DNA from: Simmondsia chinensis
Lineage: Eukaryota > Streptophyta > Magnoliopsida > Caryophyllales > Simmondsiaceae
Reading direction: 5' to 3'
Assembly: GCA_018398585.1 (NCBI GenBank)
Contig: JAGTTD010000010.1
Span: 30,854,638 to 30,918,637, forward strand
DNA: 64,000 nt
The notes under the pieces were generated by a model. It had not been told where the DNA came from and did no database searches. It saw only the letters and a list, made by a program, of their open reading frames with translations. The stretch's first letter is position 1; every line of letters begins with the position of its first letter. The translations under genes and the position numbers were made by a program. Shown here one piece after another: positions 49,093 to 60,509 of this stretch.

Positions 49093-49512
49093 TTGAGTTA
49101 TTTACACCATTCCTCCCTAATATTTTTGAGTTTGTTCAAATTGGCCACTCGTCTTTTCTTTTGTTCAAAATGGTCTCTAATATTTGTAGCTTTGTTCAAC
49201 CTAGTCCCCCATCTTATCCTTTTGTTCAAAATGATCTTTACTATTCTATTTAATGACAAAATTGATCGCTATCTTTGTAATTTTTACCTAACTTTGGTTA
49301 CAAGAGGGAAGACCAATTTGACAATAAAATAAAACATTAGGACCAATCTTGTTATAAACAAACCATTAGAGATCATTTTGAACATAAAAAGTAGTTGAGA
49401 GAATAATTTGAATAAGTTTAATCAGAGACTATTTTGAGCAAGAGAAACAATAAGGGTTCAATTTGAATAAACTTAAGAACATCAGGGATCACGGTGTAAA
49501 TAACTCGAGCAA
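49093..49512. mobile_element. Foldback element, same family as 6394-7088
   Basis: The left part starts GAGTTATTTACACCATTCC and holds 'ttgttcaaattgg' units. The right part ends GTGTAAATAACTC and holds 'accaatttgac'-type units in inverse order. The ends and the internal repeat unit match the intron element at 6394-7088, but the centre is much shorter. Confidence 0.6.
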
Positions 49513-49840
49513 AATTATAAAAGAAAAAAAATCTATTAGCAGGCAAAACTCACCCACATTAAACTAAATATGAATGAATTTATGTTTCTAGCCAAAATTT
49601 ACTAATTTAGAACAAAGTATCACATAGCAAAATATACTAATTTTTCTATTGGATTCGAGGAGCAATTTCAAGCATAAAAGATATTTGATCGTGATAATTA
49701 GGGCTTCGATGGCTTCCTCGAACGAGTTAGGTTTTTTTCTGAAATCAAATTCGAATTAGAAATCTAAGTTGAAATTTCGAGCTGTGATAAAAAAAAACAC
49801 AGATCAAATGAAATAGTAAAAGATAGGGAGAGAGACTTAC

Positions 49841-49853
49841 GAATGGAGAACCG

Positions 49854-49885
<32 letters not shown>

Positions 49886-49926
49886 GGGGAAAGAAATGAT
49901 AGGTGTGAGGTTTCTTTATAAATAGG
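49841..49926 (-). promoter_or_regulatory. Promoter and non-coding first exon candidate
   Basis: On the minus strand a TATA-like box (TATTTATAAAG, about 49914-49924) is followed by a CT-repeat leader without ATG and a consensus donor (CATTC|GTAAGT, intron from 49840). This is the usual look of a plant promoter with a 5' UTR intron. Which gene it would drive is unknown. Confidence 0.35.
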
Positions 49927-49964
49927 TTACGGATTAAGATTTTTATTTTTATTTTTTATTTTGG

Positions 49965-50514
49965 AAAACTACCACTTAGATATTTTAAAATTTGATAATT
50001 TGTAAGTGTAGTCTAACATTTCAATATATATAATGACATAACCAAAGGTTTGAATATTTCATACTTTATATCAAAATTTGATGAATTTTTGTGAGAATCA
50101 TACCAATTTTATACAAAAGATACTAGTATAGTGCATGATTACAATAATATATATACTATATCAATATTTTAATAAAAAATTCAACGAATTACGATAGAAA
50201 TTTTAATTAATTTGGATATAAACTACCCATATATTAGTAAAATCATGTGTCATATCAATAGTTTTGGTAAAAAATATCAAATACTCATGAATATACTTAT
50301 ATATTATTAGAATTACATTTCATTTTAGCATTTTTCAATGAAATCTATCGGAATTCAGAAGAAGAGTACCTAATTGATAAAATTTAAAATGGCAGGGTAC
50401 TTAAGTGATAAAATTTGTAAATCTCAAGGCACCTCATTATATATTTTGAAACATTAAGATACCTAAATGATAAGTGGTCAAAAATCATAGTACTTAAATG
50501 ATAATTTTACTTTA
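49965..50514. mobile_element. AT-rich foldback element
   Basis: The left part (ACCACTTAGATATTTTAAAA, ATTTCAATATATATAATGA) is inverse to the right part (TCATTATATATTTTGAAACA, TACCTAAATGATAAGTGG). Several units of 'gtacttaagtgataaaat' type occur. It resembles the element at 59039-59554 in layout and wording. Confidence 0.55.
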
Positions 50515-50559
50515 TTTTTTATTAAAGTGAAGAGAACGTTAGGGTAGCTAACCAGAGTT

Positions 50560-50883
50560 ATGACACCCTACGTTTCGGAACTAATGATCCTAATGGGATC
50601 CTGTCACCAGTCAAACATTCTGTCATCATCCTGATGCACCTACAGACCCCTAGTTGTAACTCCATCTGCTGCTCTATTACCTTCACGGAAAACATGCACT
50701 ATCCTAAAATCCCAACACATCTCTAGAAGATCCCAAATATCCTCAATTATAGTTCTAATTTGCCACAGGCAACGAAACTCTCTATTTACAGTTTTGATTA
50801 CTACTGGATTGTCTTGCTGAATCTAGATAATTAAACCTCTTAGATAGAAATATAAGAATCTCATTATGAGTTGTAATGGCTTT
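50560..50883 (-). mobile_element. LINE RNase H fragment
   Basis: The minus-strand text NPVVIKTVNREFRC leads to FRIVHVFREGNRAADGVTT, the end of a plant LINE RNase H. It abuts the start of the Copia LTR at 50884. Confidence 0.6.
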
Positions 50884-50898
50884 TGTTGAATATGAGTA

Positions 50899-51184
50899 TG
50901 TCATGATTGATAGTATTAGTGTTGATTCTTCATTGTACTGAGTCTTAGTATGTACTTGGATAGTTGTAAAATGTTGTAAATGTTGAGTTGTATTGTTAGA
51001 TTAGTTACAAATTGATTGTAGTATAAAGGGATAAGCAGATACTTTGTAAATACCAATAAAAATATAATGAATTTCTTTCTCTCTCTTGAATCTCCTTGTC
51101 ATCCCATACCTTCTTCTTCTTCCTTTCTTTTACAAACTTCCAATTCCTTGTATCAGATCACTACGCAGGGTCTTAATCATGACA
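50899..51184 (+). repeat. 5' LTR of the 51-56 kb gypsy element
   Basis: About 286 bp with a TATA-like TATAAAG (near 51022) and a CT-rich 3' part. Partner: 55813-56100. Confidence 0.9.
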
Positions 51185-51460
51185 ATTGGTATCAGAGTAT
51201 GGTCTTGAGCTCTCAAATTTCCCTCCACTAGAACCCTAAACCCATCCACATTGGCTAGAGGTAAGCAAAGCTCTCCCATGGTGGAAACTGAGAACCAAAT
51301 GAAAAATGTGGTACAAAAGTTCACAGAGTCCTAGCAGTCCACTGAGGAATCGAGGAGGTTTAGTGATGAATGACACACACAGTTGCTCGAACTCATGCAA
51401 CAAGGAAATGCTTAGATGTTCCAGACTAACAGCTAGATGTTGTTGTTGCTCTAGCAATTA

Positions 51461-52320
51461 GTGGCAAATTCGTCAAATTCTACAATTTCCTTGCATGGCC
51501 AGGAAGCTGAGATGCACTTGCATGAATCCCGGGCCAACGTGAGACATATTAACTCCAAAAAACCTCCAATCTTGGGATCTTGCCCTGACAACGGTGAAAC
51601 GAGTCAATCAAGAGCTTTCTTGGGCGGTAATGGCTCTAAACCTAAACCTAAGGTTGATTTCCCAGTTTTTAATGGCATAAACCCTAGAAGCTGGGTTAGA
51701 GGTGCCAAAGATATTTTTCCTTGTATCAGATTGAGGAGTCACATAAATTAGAGATAGCAGCCATTTGTTTGGATGATAAAACATAGGTGTGGCTCGAAGG
51801 TCTCATAGCAGACAAAGCGGAATTGTCTTGGAATGAGTTATGTGAAGAACTATATGAAAGATTTGAAGGTCATGAGGACATTGATGTAATAAGCCAGCTC
51901 AATAAACTCAAATAGACAGGCTCCATACATAAGTACCTAGAAAAGATTGAAGAGCTTAGATCCCTGATGCTAGCCACTGACTTTACATTTAGCGAAGGGT
52001 ATTTCCTCTCCTCCTACATTTTAGGCCTAAACAATGACATACAACCCTTGGTTAGAGTTTTTAAACCCAAAACTTTATCAAAAGCCTTTTCCAAGGCTAA
52101 CTTGTTCACTAGGTTTACTGATGCATCATTACAAAAAGCCAAAAATGTCTTGAAACATCAATCTCCTTCTGCTAATCCTATTAACATCACCACCCTTCCT
52201 AAAAACCAGCCTAATTTTCAAAGAAGTAACCCAAACTGGACCAAATAGCCTCCCCAACGAAATCCTAGGCTCTATTATAAATGCAATAAGAAATATTATA
52301 CAGGGCATAAATGTGAAAAT
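51461..52320 (+). pseudogene. gag of the 51-56 kb gypsy element
   Basis: It has a start-like N-terminus followed by KVDFPVFNGINPRSWVRGA (51650-51705). The gag core continues across stops to LATDFTFSEGYFLSSYILGL (51967-52030) and a CCHC-like trace (YYKCNKKYYTGHKC near 52270-52315, with TAT for the usual first Cys region partly altered). Several TAG/TAA codons make it non-functional. Confidence 0.7.
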
Positions 52321-52326
52321 CAGACC

Positions 52327-54483
52327 ATGCATAGCTTAGAGGCTATTGAGCTTCATGATACTGACCTAGATACTGAGTTTGAGCAGTCAGTGGCAGAAAA
52401 AGAAATCATAGATGCCTGTGATGAGGAGGCTGAAGAGGTGTATGTCCATGCTCTGACTGGTAATGCCTCAACAAATACTCTCAAGATTCTTGGTCATTTA
52501 CACAAGAGATCCATCATTATATTAATAGATTTGGGAAGCATACATAGCTTCCTTGATCCAAGACTGACTGAAGAAGCAAGGTTTACGCTGGTAGACACTT
52601 CGCCTTTGGGTATTACATTGGCTAATGGGCAGTTCATGGCTAGTAAACAATAGTGCCTGGCCAAGTGGCAGATGTAAAGCCACACATTCTCCTATCATAT
52701 AAGATTGATGAAGATTAGGGGCTGTGATATGCTGCTAGGGGTTGATTGGATGAAGCAATATAGTCCAGTATCTTTGGACTTCAACCAGCCACAACTCAGC
52801 TTTAGCAAGGAAAGAAAAACAATGGTGCTCAAGGAAATCAATGTTGTTGGTTCTCTTAAGCTTATCTCTAATAAGAAGTTGCAAGGGCTGTGCAACAAAA
52901 GGAGGAGTACTTCGTGGCCACATTGATGCTTGTACAAGGACAGGAGGGGCCTTAGGTATATCCCAACTCTTTACCCTTTTCAGCTTTGTCACTCCTTAGT
53001 GAGTTTGATGTTGTGTTCCATGAACCTAAATCCCTTCCCCCTCTTAGGTCTCATGACTACCATATACCCCTCAAGAATGATACTAAACCAGTCAATATAA
53101 GACCATACAAATACCCATTTCTATAAAAGAATGAGATCGAAAAATAGGTCAAAGAAATGCTTGAATCCTCTAGTATACAACCTAGCTGTTCACCATTTGC
53201 TTCCCCAGTGTTATTAGTCAAGAAAAAAGATGGAACCATGCACTTTTATGTAGATTATAGATAGTTAAATGATCTCACCATCAAAAATAGATTCCGTATT
53301 CCACATATTGATGACTTGTTCGATGAACTTAGGGAGCCTAAAACTTTTCTAAATTAGATCTTAGAGCTGGCTATTTCCAAGTTAGAGTCCATGAGTCAGA
53401 CATCCATAAAACAGCCTTTAGAATCCACCATGACCATTTTGAATTTAAGGTCATGCCATTTGGGTTTACAAATGCCCCTGCTATATTTCAAGCCTTAATG
53501 AATGAGGTATTTTCCCCATTCCTATGCAATTATGTGTTGGTATTTTTTAATGACGTACTTGTGTACAACCAATCCCTTGAATCTCACTTACTACACCTTA
53601 GAACCGTCCTCCAGACAGTACAGAAACACCAACTATATGCCAAATGACCAAATGTAGCTTTGCCTAAACCCAAATAGAATATTTGGGCCACATCATCTCA
53701 AATCAGGGAGTGGCAACTGATTCATCTAAGGTTGAGGTTTTGACATCATTGCCAACACCTAAAAATATCAGGAAGTTGAGGCCCTTCCTTGGTCTTACTG
53801 GCTACTATCCAAAATTTGTGAAAGATTATGGCTCAATAGCAATAGCACTCACTGATCAGTTAAAGAAAAGTCAGTTTACGTGGACTGTTGAGGTTGATTT
53901 GGCTTTCCAACAACTAAAAATGGCTATATCAAGTGCCCTTGTGTTAGCCTTACCAAATTTTACAAAAAGTTTCATCTTGGAGACAGATGCAAGTGCTAGA
54001 GGTATGGGGGCTGTTCTGATGTAAGAGAACATACCCATAGCTTTTCTAAGCAAGGCCCTTGGGCCTCGAACCATTAACCTCTCTACTTATGAGAAAGAAT
54101 TCTTAGCAATTCTTTTGGCTATTTCAAAATAGAGACATTACCTGGAAGTTGGACCTTTTGTTATAAAAACTGACCATCAATCTTTAAAATACCTTTTGGA
54201 ACAAGGAATAACAACCAGTGTCCAAAATAAAGGGATGTCCAAAATTCTAGGTTTGGACTACTCTATCTCTTATAAGAAAGGGAAAGAAAATATTGTTGCA
54301 GATGCATTATCTCGTAGGAGTGAACCAGCTTGTCTTGCTATCACCACTTTTGTGCTTCACCTCACATGGGTGAAGGAAGTTATACAAAGCTATAAGGAAG
54401 ATGGGCATTGTACAAACCTATTTACTGAACTTTTGATAACACTCGAGAGCGAGCCAGGTTATACAGTTAAGAATGGACCTTAG
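52327..54483 (+). pseudogene. Protease, RT and RNase H of the 51-56 kb gypsy element
   Basis: The protease active site reads LIDLGSIHSFLD, with Leu replacing the Ser of DSG; CDMLLGVDWMKQYSPVSLDF follows at 52705-52790. RT fragments include [20 protein letters not shown] (53453-53512). The catalytic box reads [10 protein letters not shown], so the first Asp of the pair is Asn. RNase H follows (FILETDASARGMGAVLM, then ADALSRRSEPA at 54300-54330). Stops lie between the pieces. Confidence 0.8.
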
Positions 54484-55812
54484 GTATCATGGGAGGTTAG
54501 TTGTTGGCTAGGGGCATAATCTTAGGCAACAATTGGTTCAATGCTTACACTCATCCCTGAAGGTGGTCACTCTGGTGTGAATGCTACCTATCAGAGGCAT
54601 AAGAGGACGTTTCATTGGCCTCAGTTGAAAGCTGATGTGAAAAGAGTTGTTTAAGAATGTGACATTTGCCAGAGAAGTAAGATAGAACACACTACCTATC
54701 TTGAGCTGCTGCAGCCCTTAGAAATTCCAACTCAGTGTTGGTCACATATAACTATGGGCTTCGTGGAAGGTTTGCCTCTTTCTGAGGGATAAGACACCAT
54801 ATTAGTTGTGGTGGATAGATTGACAATGTATGCTCACTCTGTCTCTCTATCCCACCCATTCGCTTCATCTCATGTGGCTAAACTCTTTATGGACCACATC
54901 TATAAGCTACATGGTCCACCCATTAGCATTGTTACTGACAGGGACAAGATCTTCCTAAGTAATTTCTGGTAGGAACTCTTTAGTTTGCTTGGCACTTCAA
55001 TTCATCTCAGCTCATCCTACCATCTCCAATCAGATGGGCAATCTGAGAGGGTAAACCAATGCCTTGAAACTTATTTTCGATGCTTTTGTATGCAAAACCT
55101 AATAATGGCATAAATCTTGTGAGTTTTGGTACAATATCAAGTACCACAATAGCCTACAGCTCTCTCCATTTCAAGCTTTCTATGGCTATGCTCCTCAGCC
55201 TAATTTGGAATACATTCCTAGTTGAGCTCTTGCTACAACATCAGTAGGAGAATGGATTATGGAGAGACAGCTTATGTTACAGCAATTGAGGCTCAACTTG
55301 AGTCAAGCTCAGGCTAGAATGAAGTATTTTGCAGAGAGAAAGAGGATTGAGAGAACTTTACGGGTTGGAGATTAGATTTACTTAAAACTACAGCCTTACA
55401 AACAGGCCTCTGTAGCAGTAAGGAGGAACTTAAAGCTTTCCTCCAAGTTCTATGGACCATTTTGAGTGCTCCAAAGAGTGGGATAAGTTGCTTATAAACT
55501 GTTGCTACCTCCTGGATGTTTGATTTATCCAATATTCCATGTATCCCAGCTCAAATGCAAGATTGGAAACCAAGCTCTACTGCAGCCTCAACTTCCCAAA
55601 CTTAACCCCATGGTGAGATGAAGATAGAACCTGAAGCAGTGCTTGCAAGAAGGATTGTGGAGAGACATAACATTTCTGTTACACAATGGCTTGTCAAATG
55701 GGCTAACTTAGATGAAATAGAAGCCACTGGTAGGACCACAGTGCTCTTGCTTCTCAATTTCCTGCATTTGCTGCAAATCCTTAAGGACAAGGATTTTAAG
55801 AGGAGGATATAA
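54484..55812 (+). pseudogene. Integrase and C-terminus of the 51-56 kb gypsy element
   Basis: Broken frames show the H2C2 finger (CDICQRSKIEH near 54659-54690), the integrase core (TILVVVDRLTMYAHSVSL, IVTDRDKIFLSNFW) and the region with the catalytic Glu (DGQSERVNQCLETYF). A chromodomain-like end follows (VTQWLVKWANLDEIEAT at 55680-55730). Confidence 0.75.
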
Positions 55813-56100
55813 TGTTATGATTGATAGTATTAGTGTTGATTCTTCATCGTAATAAGTCTTAGTATGTACTTGGATAGCTGTAAAATGTTGTAAATGTTGA
55901 GTTGTATTGTTAGATTGGTTACAAATTGATCGTAGTATAAAAGGGATAAGCAGATACTTTGTAAATACAAATGAAAATATAACATATTTCTTCTCTCTCT
56001 CTCTCATCTCCTTGTCATCCCCTACCTTCTTCTTCTTCCTTTCCTTTTCAAACTTCCAATTCCTTGTATCAAATTACTACGCGGGGTCTCAACCATGACA
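55813..56100 (+). repeat. 3' LTR of the 51-56 kb gypsy element
   Basis: About 288 bp, partner of 50899-51184, ending CATGACA directly before TAGTA. Confidence 0.9.
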
Positions 56101-57480
56101 TAGTATTCCTTTTGTATTTTCTACTTGTATTTTGTATAGTATTTCATTTTTTTTTTCTTGGAATATTCTTAGGACTTGGTATATTCTAGAGCATCTTTTG
56201 TATAGTTATTGCCTAGATCTAGTATTCTCTTCCTCTTCTCTCCCTCTCTTGAGTAACCGGCCATAAAGGCCATTAGTCATCAATTTGTAATTTAATTTTG
56301 TTCTTAGTCATTTACGTTTGCTCTTAGGATGCTAGTGTAAATTAGATGTTTGGTGTTTATTTGTATGGATATAAGTATATGTCTTGTAATTCATCGAAGA
56401 TCATCCAAAATAAAAATTTATTCTTCCAATTGTTATTTACGTGGTATCAGAGCGGGTTTTGATCTCAGCTTGTCTCCTTCTCGCCCTTGTTCGTGTTACT
56501 GCCATAGCCTTGTGGCCCTTTTGCGAGCTATTCCTCCCCCTGATTATCTTCATTTTGATAGCGAGTTTTGGTCTTCATTTTGACAAATTTTTATTTCGTT
56601 GGATCTTGATTTTGGGTTTTTTTGGGCTTTATATGGTCGTGTGGTTCTGCAGCCACAATTTGGCTGTGGGTCTTCATTTTTGGTGTTTTACTTGTGTGAG
56701 TTAAGTATGTCTGTACTTGTGCGAGTTAAGTATTTCTTACACTACTTTTAATCAAGATTCTGTAGTAGTTTCTATAACAGGGGGAGCGGTTGACTTTCAC
56801 TCTCCATTTGGTGTTCATTCCTCGAATTACCCGGGGATGAATTTTGTTACAAGTGTCAACTTGACAGGCTAGGTTGCCTTTTCTTCTAGTTGGATTATCA
56901 ATACCGGTGCCACCGATCACATGGCCTCATCCTTGTCTTTGATGTTTGATGTTACCGTGAATGATTTAGTTGGGCCTGTTAAATTGCCTAAAAAAGTATG
57001 AATTTCAAAAATCCTCGTCCTTAATTATGTTCTATACTTTCCTAGTTTTTGTATAACTTGTTGTCCGTAAGTAAATTAGCGCGTTATGAAAAATATGAGT
57101 TATCCTTTCATTATAAATTTTGTTAGATACAAGACCTATGCTCGAAGAAGCTGATTGGAGTGGGTAGGCAAACAGATGGGCTATACATTTTGGAGGTTCG
57201 ATCAGTGGCATCCTTGTCGTTAGTGGTTGCCTCGTCCCTTTTTGTTTAGAGTAATAAAAAGACCGTTTTATGGCACTATCTTTGGGTCAATGCCCTTTTC
57301 CAAGTTGTCAGCTTTCCGCATTTAAAGGTTAAGAATACTGATTTTGTTTGTGATTCTTGTCATCGTGCCGAATAAGTACGTTTGTCTTTTCCTTTATTTG
57401 TTCAAGGACTAGTGCTTGTTTTGAGCTTATACATAGTGATATTTGGGGCCAACTCCTCACAAATTCAAGCTAGTATGCTT

Positions 57481-58765
57481 ATATCCGACTTCATAGGATC
57501 CATTCACAACCAGCATTGTATTGGACCATGTTGCAAAACCTGGTGCACTGCTGCTTGGCTGTGATCATGGGTGAACTATGTCCACTATTTACTTTTTGAT
57601 TAACCTCGATCATCACTGATACACAGAGGAAGCCACCACCATCGCAAATTATCTTCAATGTTAGGCCCCATGCATGCCTGATTTTTATCAGGGTCCGCTA
57701 ATTCAAGCTCTAAACTTAAGATTTTGATATTCTACTAGAAGGTATTATACACTCGTTGGGGACTTTATTCTCCTACTACTTATCAAATAAAAGAAAAGAG
57801 AGAAGTCCTCAAGTAGGTAGACAAAGTCAAGCTAAGAAAAGGCAAAAAGTCAAAAGTACAGCAAAAATAAAAGCATAAGATCCTTAATCTCACAGCCTAG
57901 TTGCACATCATGATCAAACCTAGAAAGGTGTATCGTTCAACTTTGAACATGGTTCGCAACAAAGCTGAATGGGGGAATATAAGGAGGTTAAATTGCAAAT
58001 TTTACTTCGATTCCTAATATTAAAATTTGTTAAAAATTATAATTAATAAAATAATAACTCAGAAAATTGTTATAATATAATTTTCCCTCTTTTTTATCTT
58101 TTAAAAACATGGAGATAAATTGTGGGGTGGGTTGTTGTTTCGGCTTTTATACTTTATTAATTTCTATATTTATTGTGTTAAATTATTTATTTGTAATTTA
58201 TGTTGCACGTCAATTAGTTCTAAATTAAAACTGATATTAAGTTGGCTAAATAGAAGGTCACATTTGAGTTAAATTGATCGATAAATGAGTTTATATTGAC
58301 TGTACCTTAGATTTTACCATATGACTAAATTAATTCAATAAAGAATGTAAAGATACTAAATTGATAAAATTAAGAATTCAGTTGGTTCAACAGAAAAATA
58401 TTTTTCTCGCATACTTTTTCTTCACAAAATATTTTCAACCAAAATATATTTTTCTAAAAAAATTTGGTTTTTTAGTTAAAGAGAAAAAGTTGTATCGTAT
58501 AAACTTGATAAACTTCACATTTGAACAAATAGAGGTGGAAGTAAAGCATATGAGTATAAGATTTCAGTAAAAAATATTTTTTCCCCGTAACGAAAGTGTT
58601 TTCCTTTTTCATGTACTGAAGTCATTTTCCGGTAAAGAGAAGAAAATATTTTCTTTACTTGTGATTTTACTATGATGTTTTGCCAAAAAATAAAAAAATG
58701 AGGTAGAGAATGATTCCGTTTAAAAATTAGAGTCTAAAAATTAAAAGCACCATTCTTTTCAATGA
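57481..58765. other. AT-rich spacer with a diverged repeat
   Basis: No gene was recognised. About 58371-58660 shares AT-rich wording with the MITE at 39461-39805 (GTTGGTTCAAC, CTTCACAAAATATTTTCAA), but no matching ends were found. Confidence 0.35.
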
Positions 58766-59891
58766 CTAGGCTCCATTTGTTTTGGTAGAAAAGTAGATTA
58801 TAGGAATTCATTTTTTTTGAAAAGGACTTCCTAGGAAATTTAAAATCTGATTGGGGTTTTTTGTCGTTTGTTTCAAAGAAAAACTTAATCTCACATTGTG
58901 ATGTCTTCTTATATGTTTAAAAAAATATATTTCACCAATTATTTTATATCTTGTTATAGGACAATATAAGTAGTAATATAACATATATGAGAAGTAACCA
59001 AAAAAAAAAAAAAAAAACCCATGAAAGCTCTATAAATTAGGGAAATGATCTCATTAGGTATTCTAAAGTTTGAGCATTTATCACCTAAGTATCCCGTCAT
59101 TTTAATATATGCAATGAGGTATCCTAAGATAAGAAATTTATCACCTAGGTATACACTGTGTTAGAATCTAGTGAATTTTTATTGAAATAATTTTCTTCCA
59201 AAAAACTAATGTCATACTATGATCGTATTACCCAAAGGCTGTCTACATTATGATAAAAATTACTTATATATTATCAAAATAATATGTCATGTTAGCATTT
59301 TCTAACAGAAAAAATTATCACATTATGATAGAGAACACATATTGATTGTTGAATTCATGTTCCACGTCAACAATTTTCATTTGGAATTTACCAAAATTTG
59401 GCAAAAGATGTACATGATCCATTAAAATATTAAATTTATGGGTATTTGGGCAATAAAATTTTGAAATTTAGAGCACATCATTGTATATTACTAAAACATT
59501 ATGGTACCTATGTAATAAATGCTAAAATCTTGGGGCACTTTGATAATATCCCTATATAATAGTATACAACAATTCAAATCGATTAAAATTGTTATGTTAA
59601 AACAATGACAAAGTAACATCTAAGTTGCGTTTGACTATTCGGTCCAATTCTTGTTTGATGTTGTGATACTAAATGTCTACTGTCCAATCTGGTTCATTTC
59701 AATTCGACCTAAATCCGCATGATAATTATCGCGAATGTTTTTACACCACTTAGAATCATGATGATTATCTAATGGGTGGAAACCCTTTTCTGCCGAAAAA
59801 CCTTTTCCGTCGCCAAATGGGCAACAAACAATGGAAAATGGGAAAACTAATTCATAGAATATACTTTTCTCCCAAAACAAATGGAGCCTAG
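58766..59891. mobile_element. Non-autonomous DNA transposon with perfect terminal inverted repeats
   Basis: TAGGCTCCATTTGTTTTGG at 58767-58785 is exactly inverse to CCAAAACAAATGGAGCCTA at 59872-59890. The outer C/G pair extends the match to 20 bp, and the similarity continues inward with few mismatches (AGAAAAGTA on both sides). There is no transposase. The end sequence resembles plant hAT MITEs. No 8-bp target duplication is visible. A second foldback element lies inside (59039-59554). Confidence 0.7.
59039..59554. mobile_element. Foldback element nested in the TIR element
   Basis: The left arm (GGGAAATGATCTCATTAGGT, later CAATGAGGTATCC) and the reverse complement of the right arm (TAGGGATATTATCAAAGTGC, later CAATGATGTGC) are imperfect inverted repeats of about 110 bp. 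They contain 'atttatcacctaggtat'-like units. The layout matches the element at 49965-50514. Confidence 0.55.
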
Positions 59892-60238
59892 GAATTTCCC
59901 ATAACTCATAGTTAACCTTAGAATTTTTTTTTTAATTTTTTAACGCCTACTTTAATTTTTTTTCACTTTTTCCCTTCACATTTTAGAAATTTTTGTGTAA
60001 TAATTGTAATTTTTCAATGAATTACAAACAACTTTACAAATAAAAAATACTTTTAAATTTTTTAGGTGACAAAATACTGTAGCAGTGTGCCAAACCTTTA
60101 ACAATTTTGCAAATTCAGGGGTGAATGATAATTTGTTGTTTGCCAAATACATTACTTAATATAGTTTTAATTAAAATAAGTTAAATTTGGTCTTTTGTGT
60201 ATTTATACCCAAAAATACGGCATTTTATTTGATGAAGC
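59892..60238. other. AT-rich spacer
   Basis: No gene or repeat boundary was recognised between the TIR element and the LTR at 60239. Confidence 0.5.
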
Positions 60239-60483
60239 TGTTATGTCTCAAACATAACCCTATGAAGATAGTGTTGTTTAGAAGAGTGTTAGATGAGAAG
60301 AGAAGGATTCAGAAGAAGACGAGATGAGAGAATAGGAAAGAAACTATGTTCTTGTCAATATCTTTCATGAATGAATTACAATACACCCTCCAAGATCACT
60401 TAACTACTTTTCCCTCCAAAAGTATAACAACTCCTAACTAACTTGATTCCCATTTTACCTACCCATATATACAACTCATAACA
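60239..60483 (-). repeat. 3' LTR of the minus-strand gypsy element
   Basis: On the minus strand it starts TGTTATGAGTTG and ends GACATAACA. A G-rich purine tract (TTGTTGGGGTGGGTAT) directly precedes it, as expected for the plus-strand primer. Confidence 0.8.
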
Positions 60484-60509
60484 ATACCCACCCCAACAAA
60501 ATGATTCTT

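Larger units (their letters stand above)
50899..56100 (+). mobile_element. Decayed Ty3/gypsy element inside the Copia LTR
   Basis: LTRs are 50899-51184 and 55813-56100 (TGTCATG.../TGTTATG... to CATGACA). Flanks GAGTA (50894-50898) and TAGTA (56101-56105) match in four of five bases. The primer site TGGTATCAGAG begins at 51187. Gag, protease, RT, RNase H, integrase and a chromodomain-like end are all recognisable on the plus strand but cut by many stops. The LTRs differ more than those of the 28-34 kb element, so it is older. Confidence 0.9.
50884..57480 (+). mobile_element. Degenerate Ty1/Copia element split by a gypsy insertion
   Basis: The Copia LTR starts TGTTGAATATGAGTA at 50884-50898 and resumes after the gypsy element at 56101 (TAGTATTCCTTTTGTA), running to about 56440. 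The primer site TGGTATCAGAGC is at 56442-56453. Downstream there are traces of a protease-like WIINTGATDHMASS (about 56892-56935) and the gag-pre-integrase region (LWHYLWVNALFQVV, FVCDSCHRAE, about 57270-57375). Stops are frequent; RT, RNase H and the 3' LTR are not seen. Confidence 0.7.
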
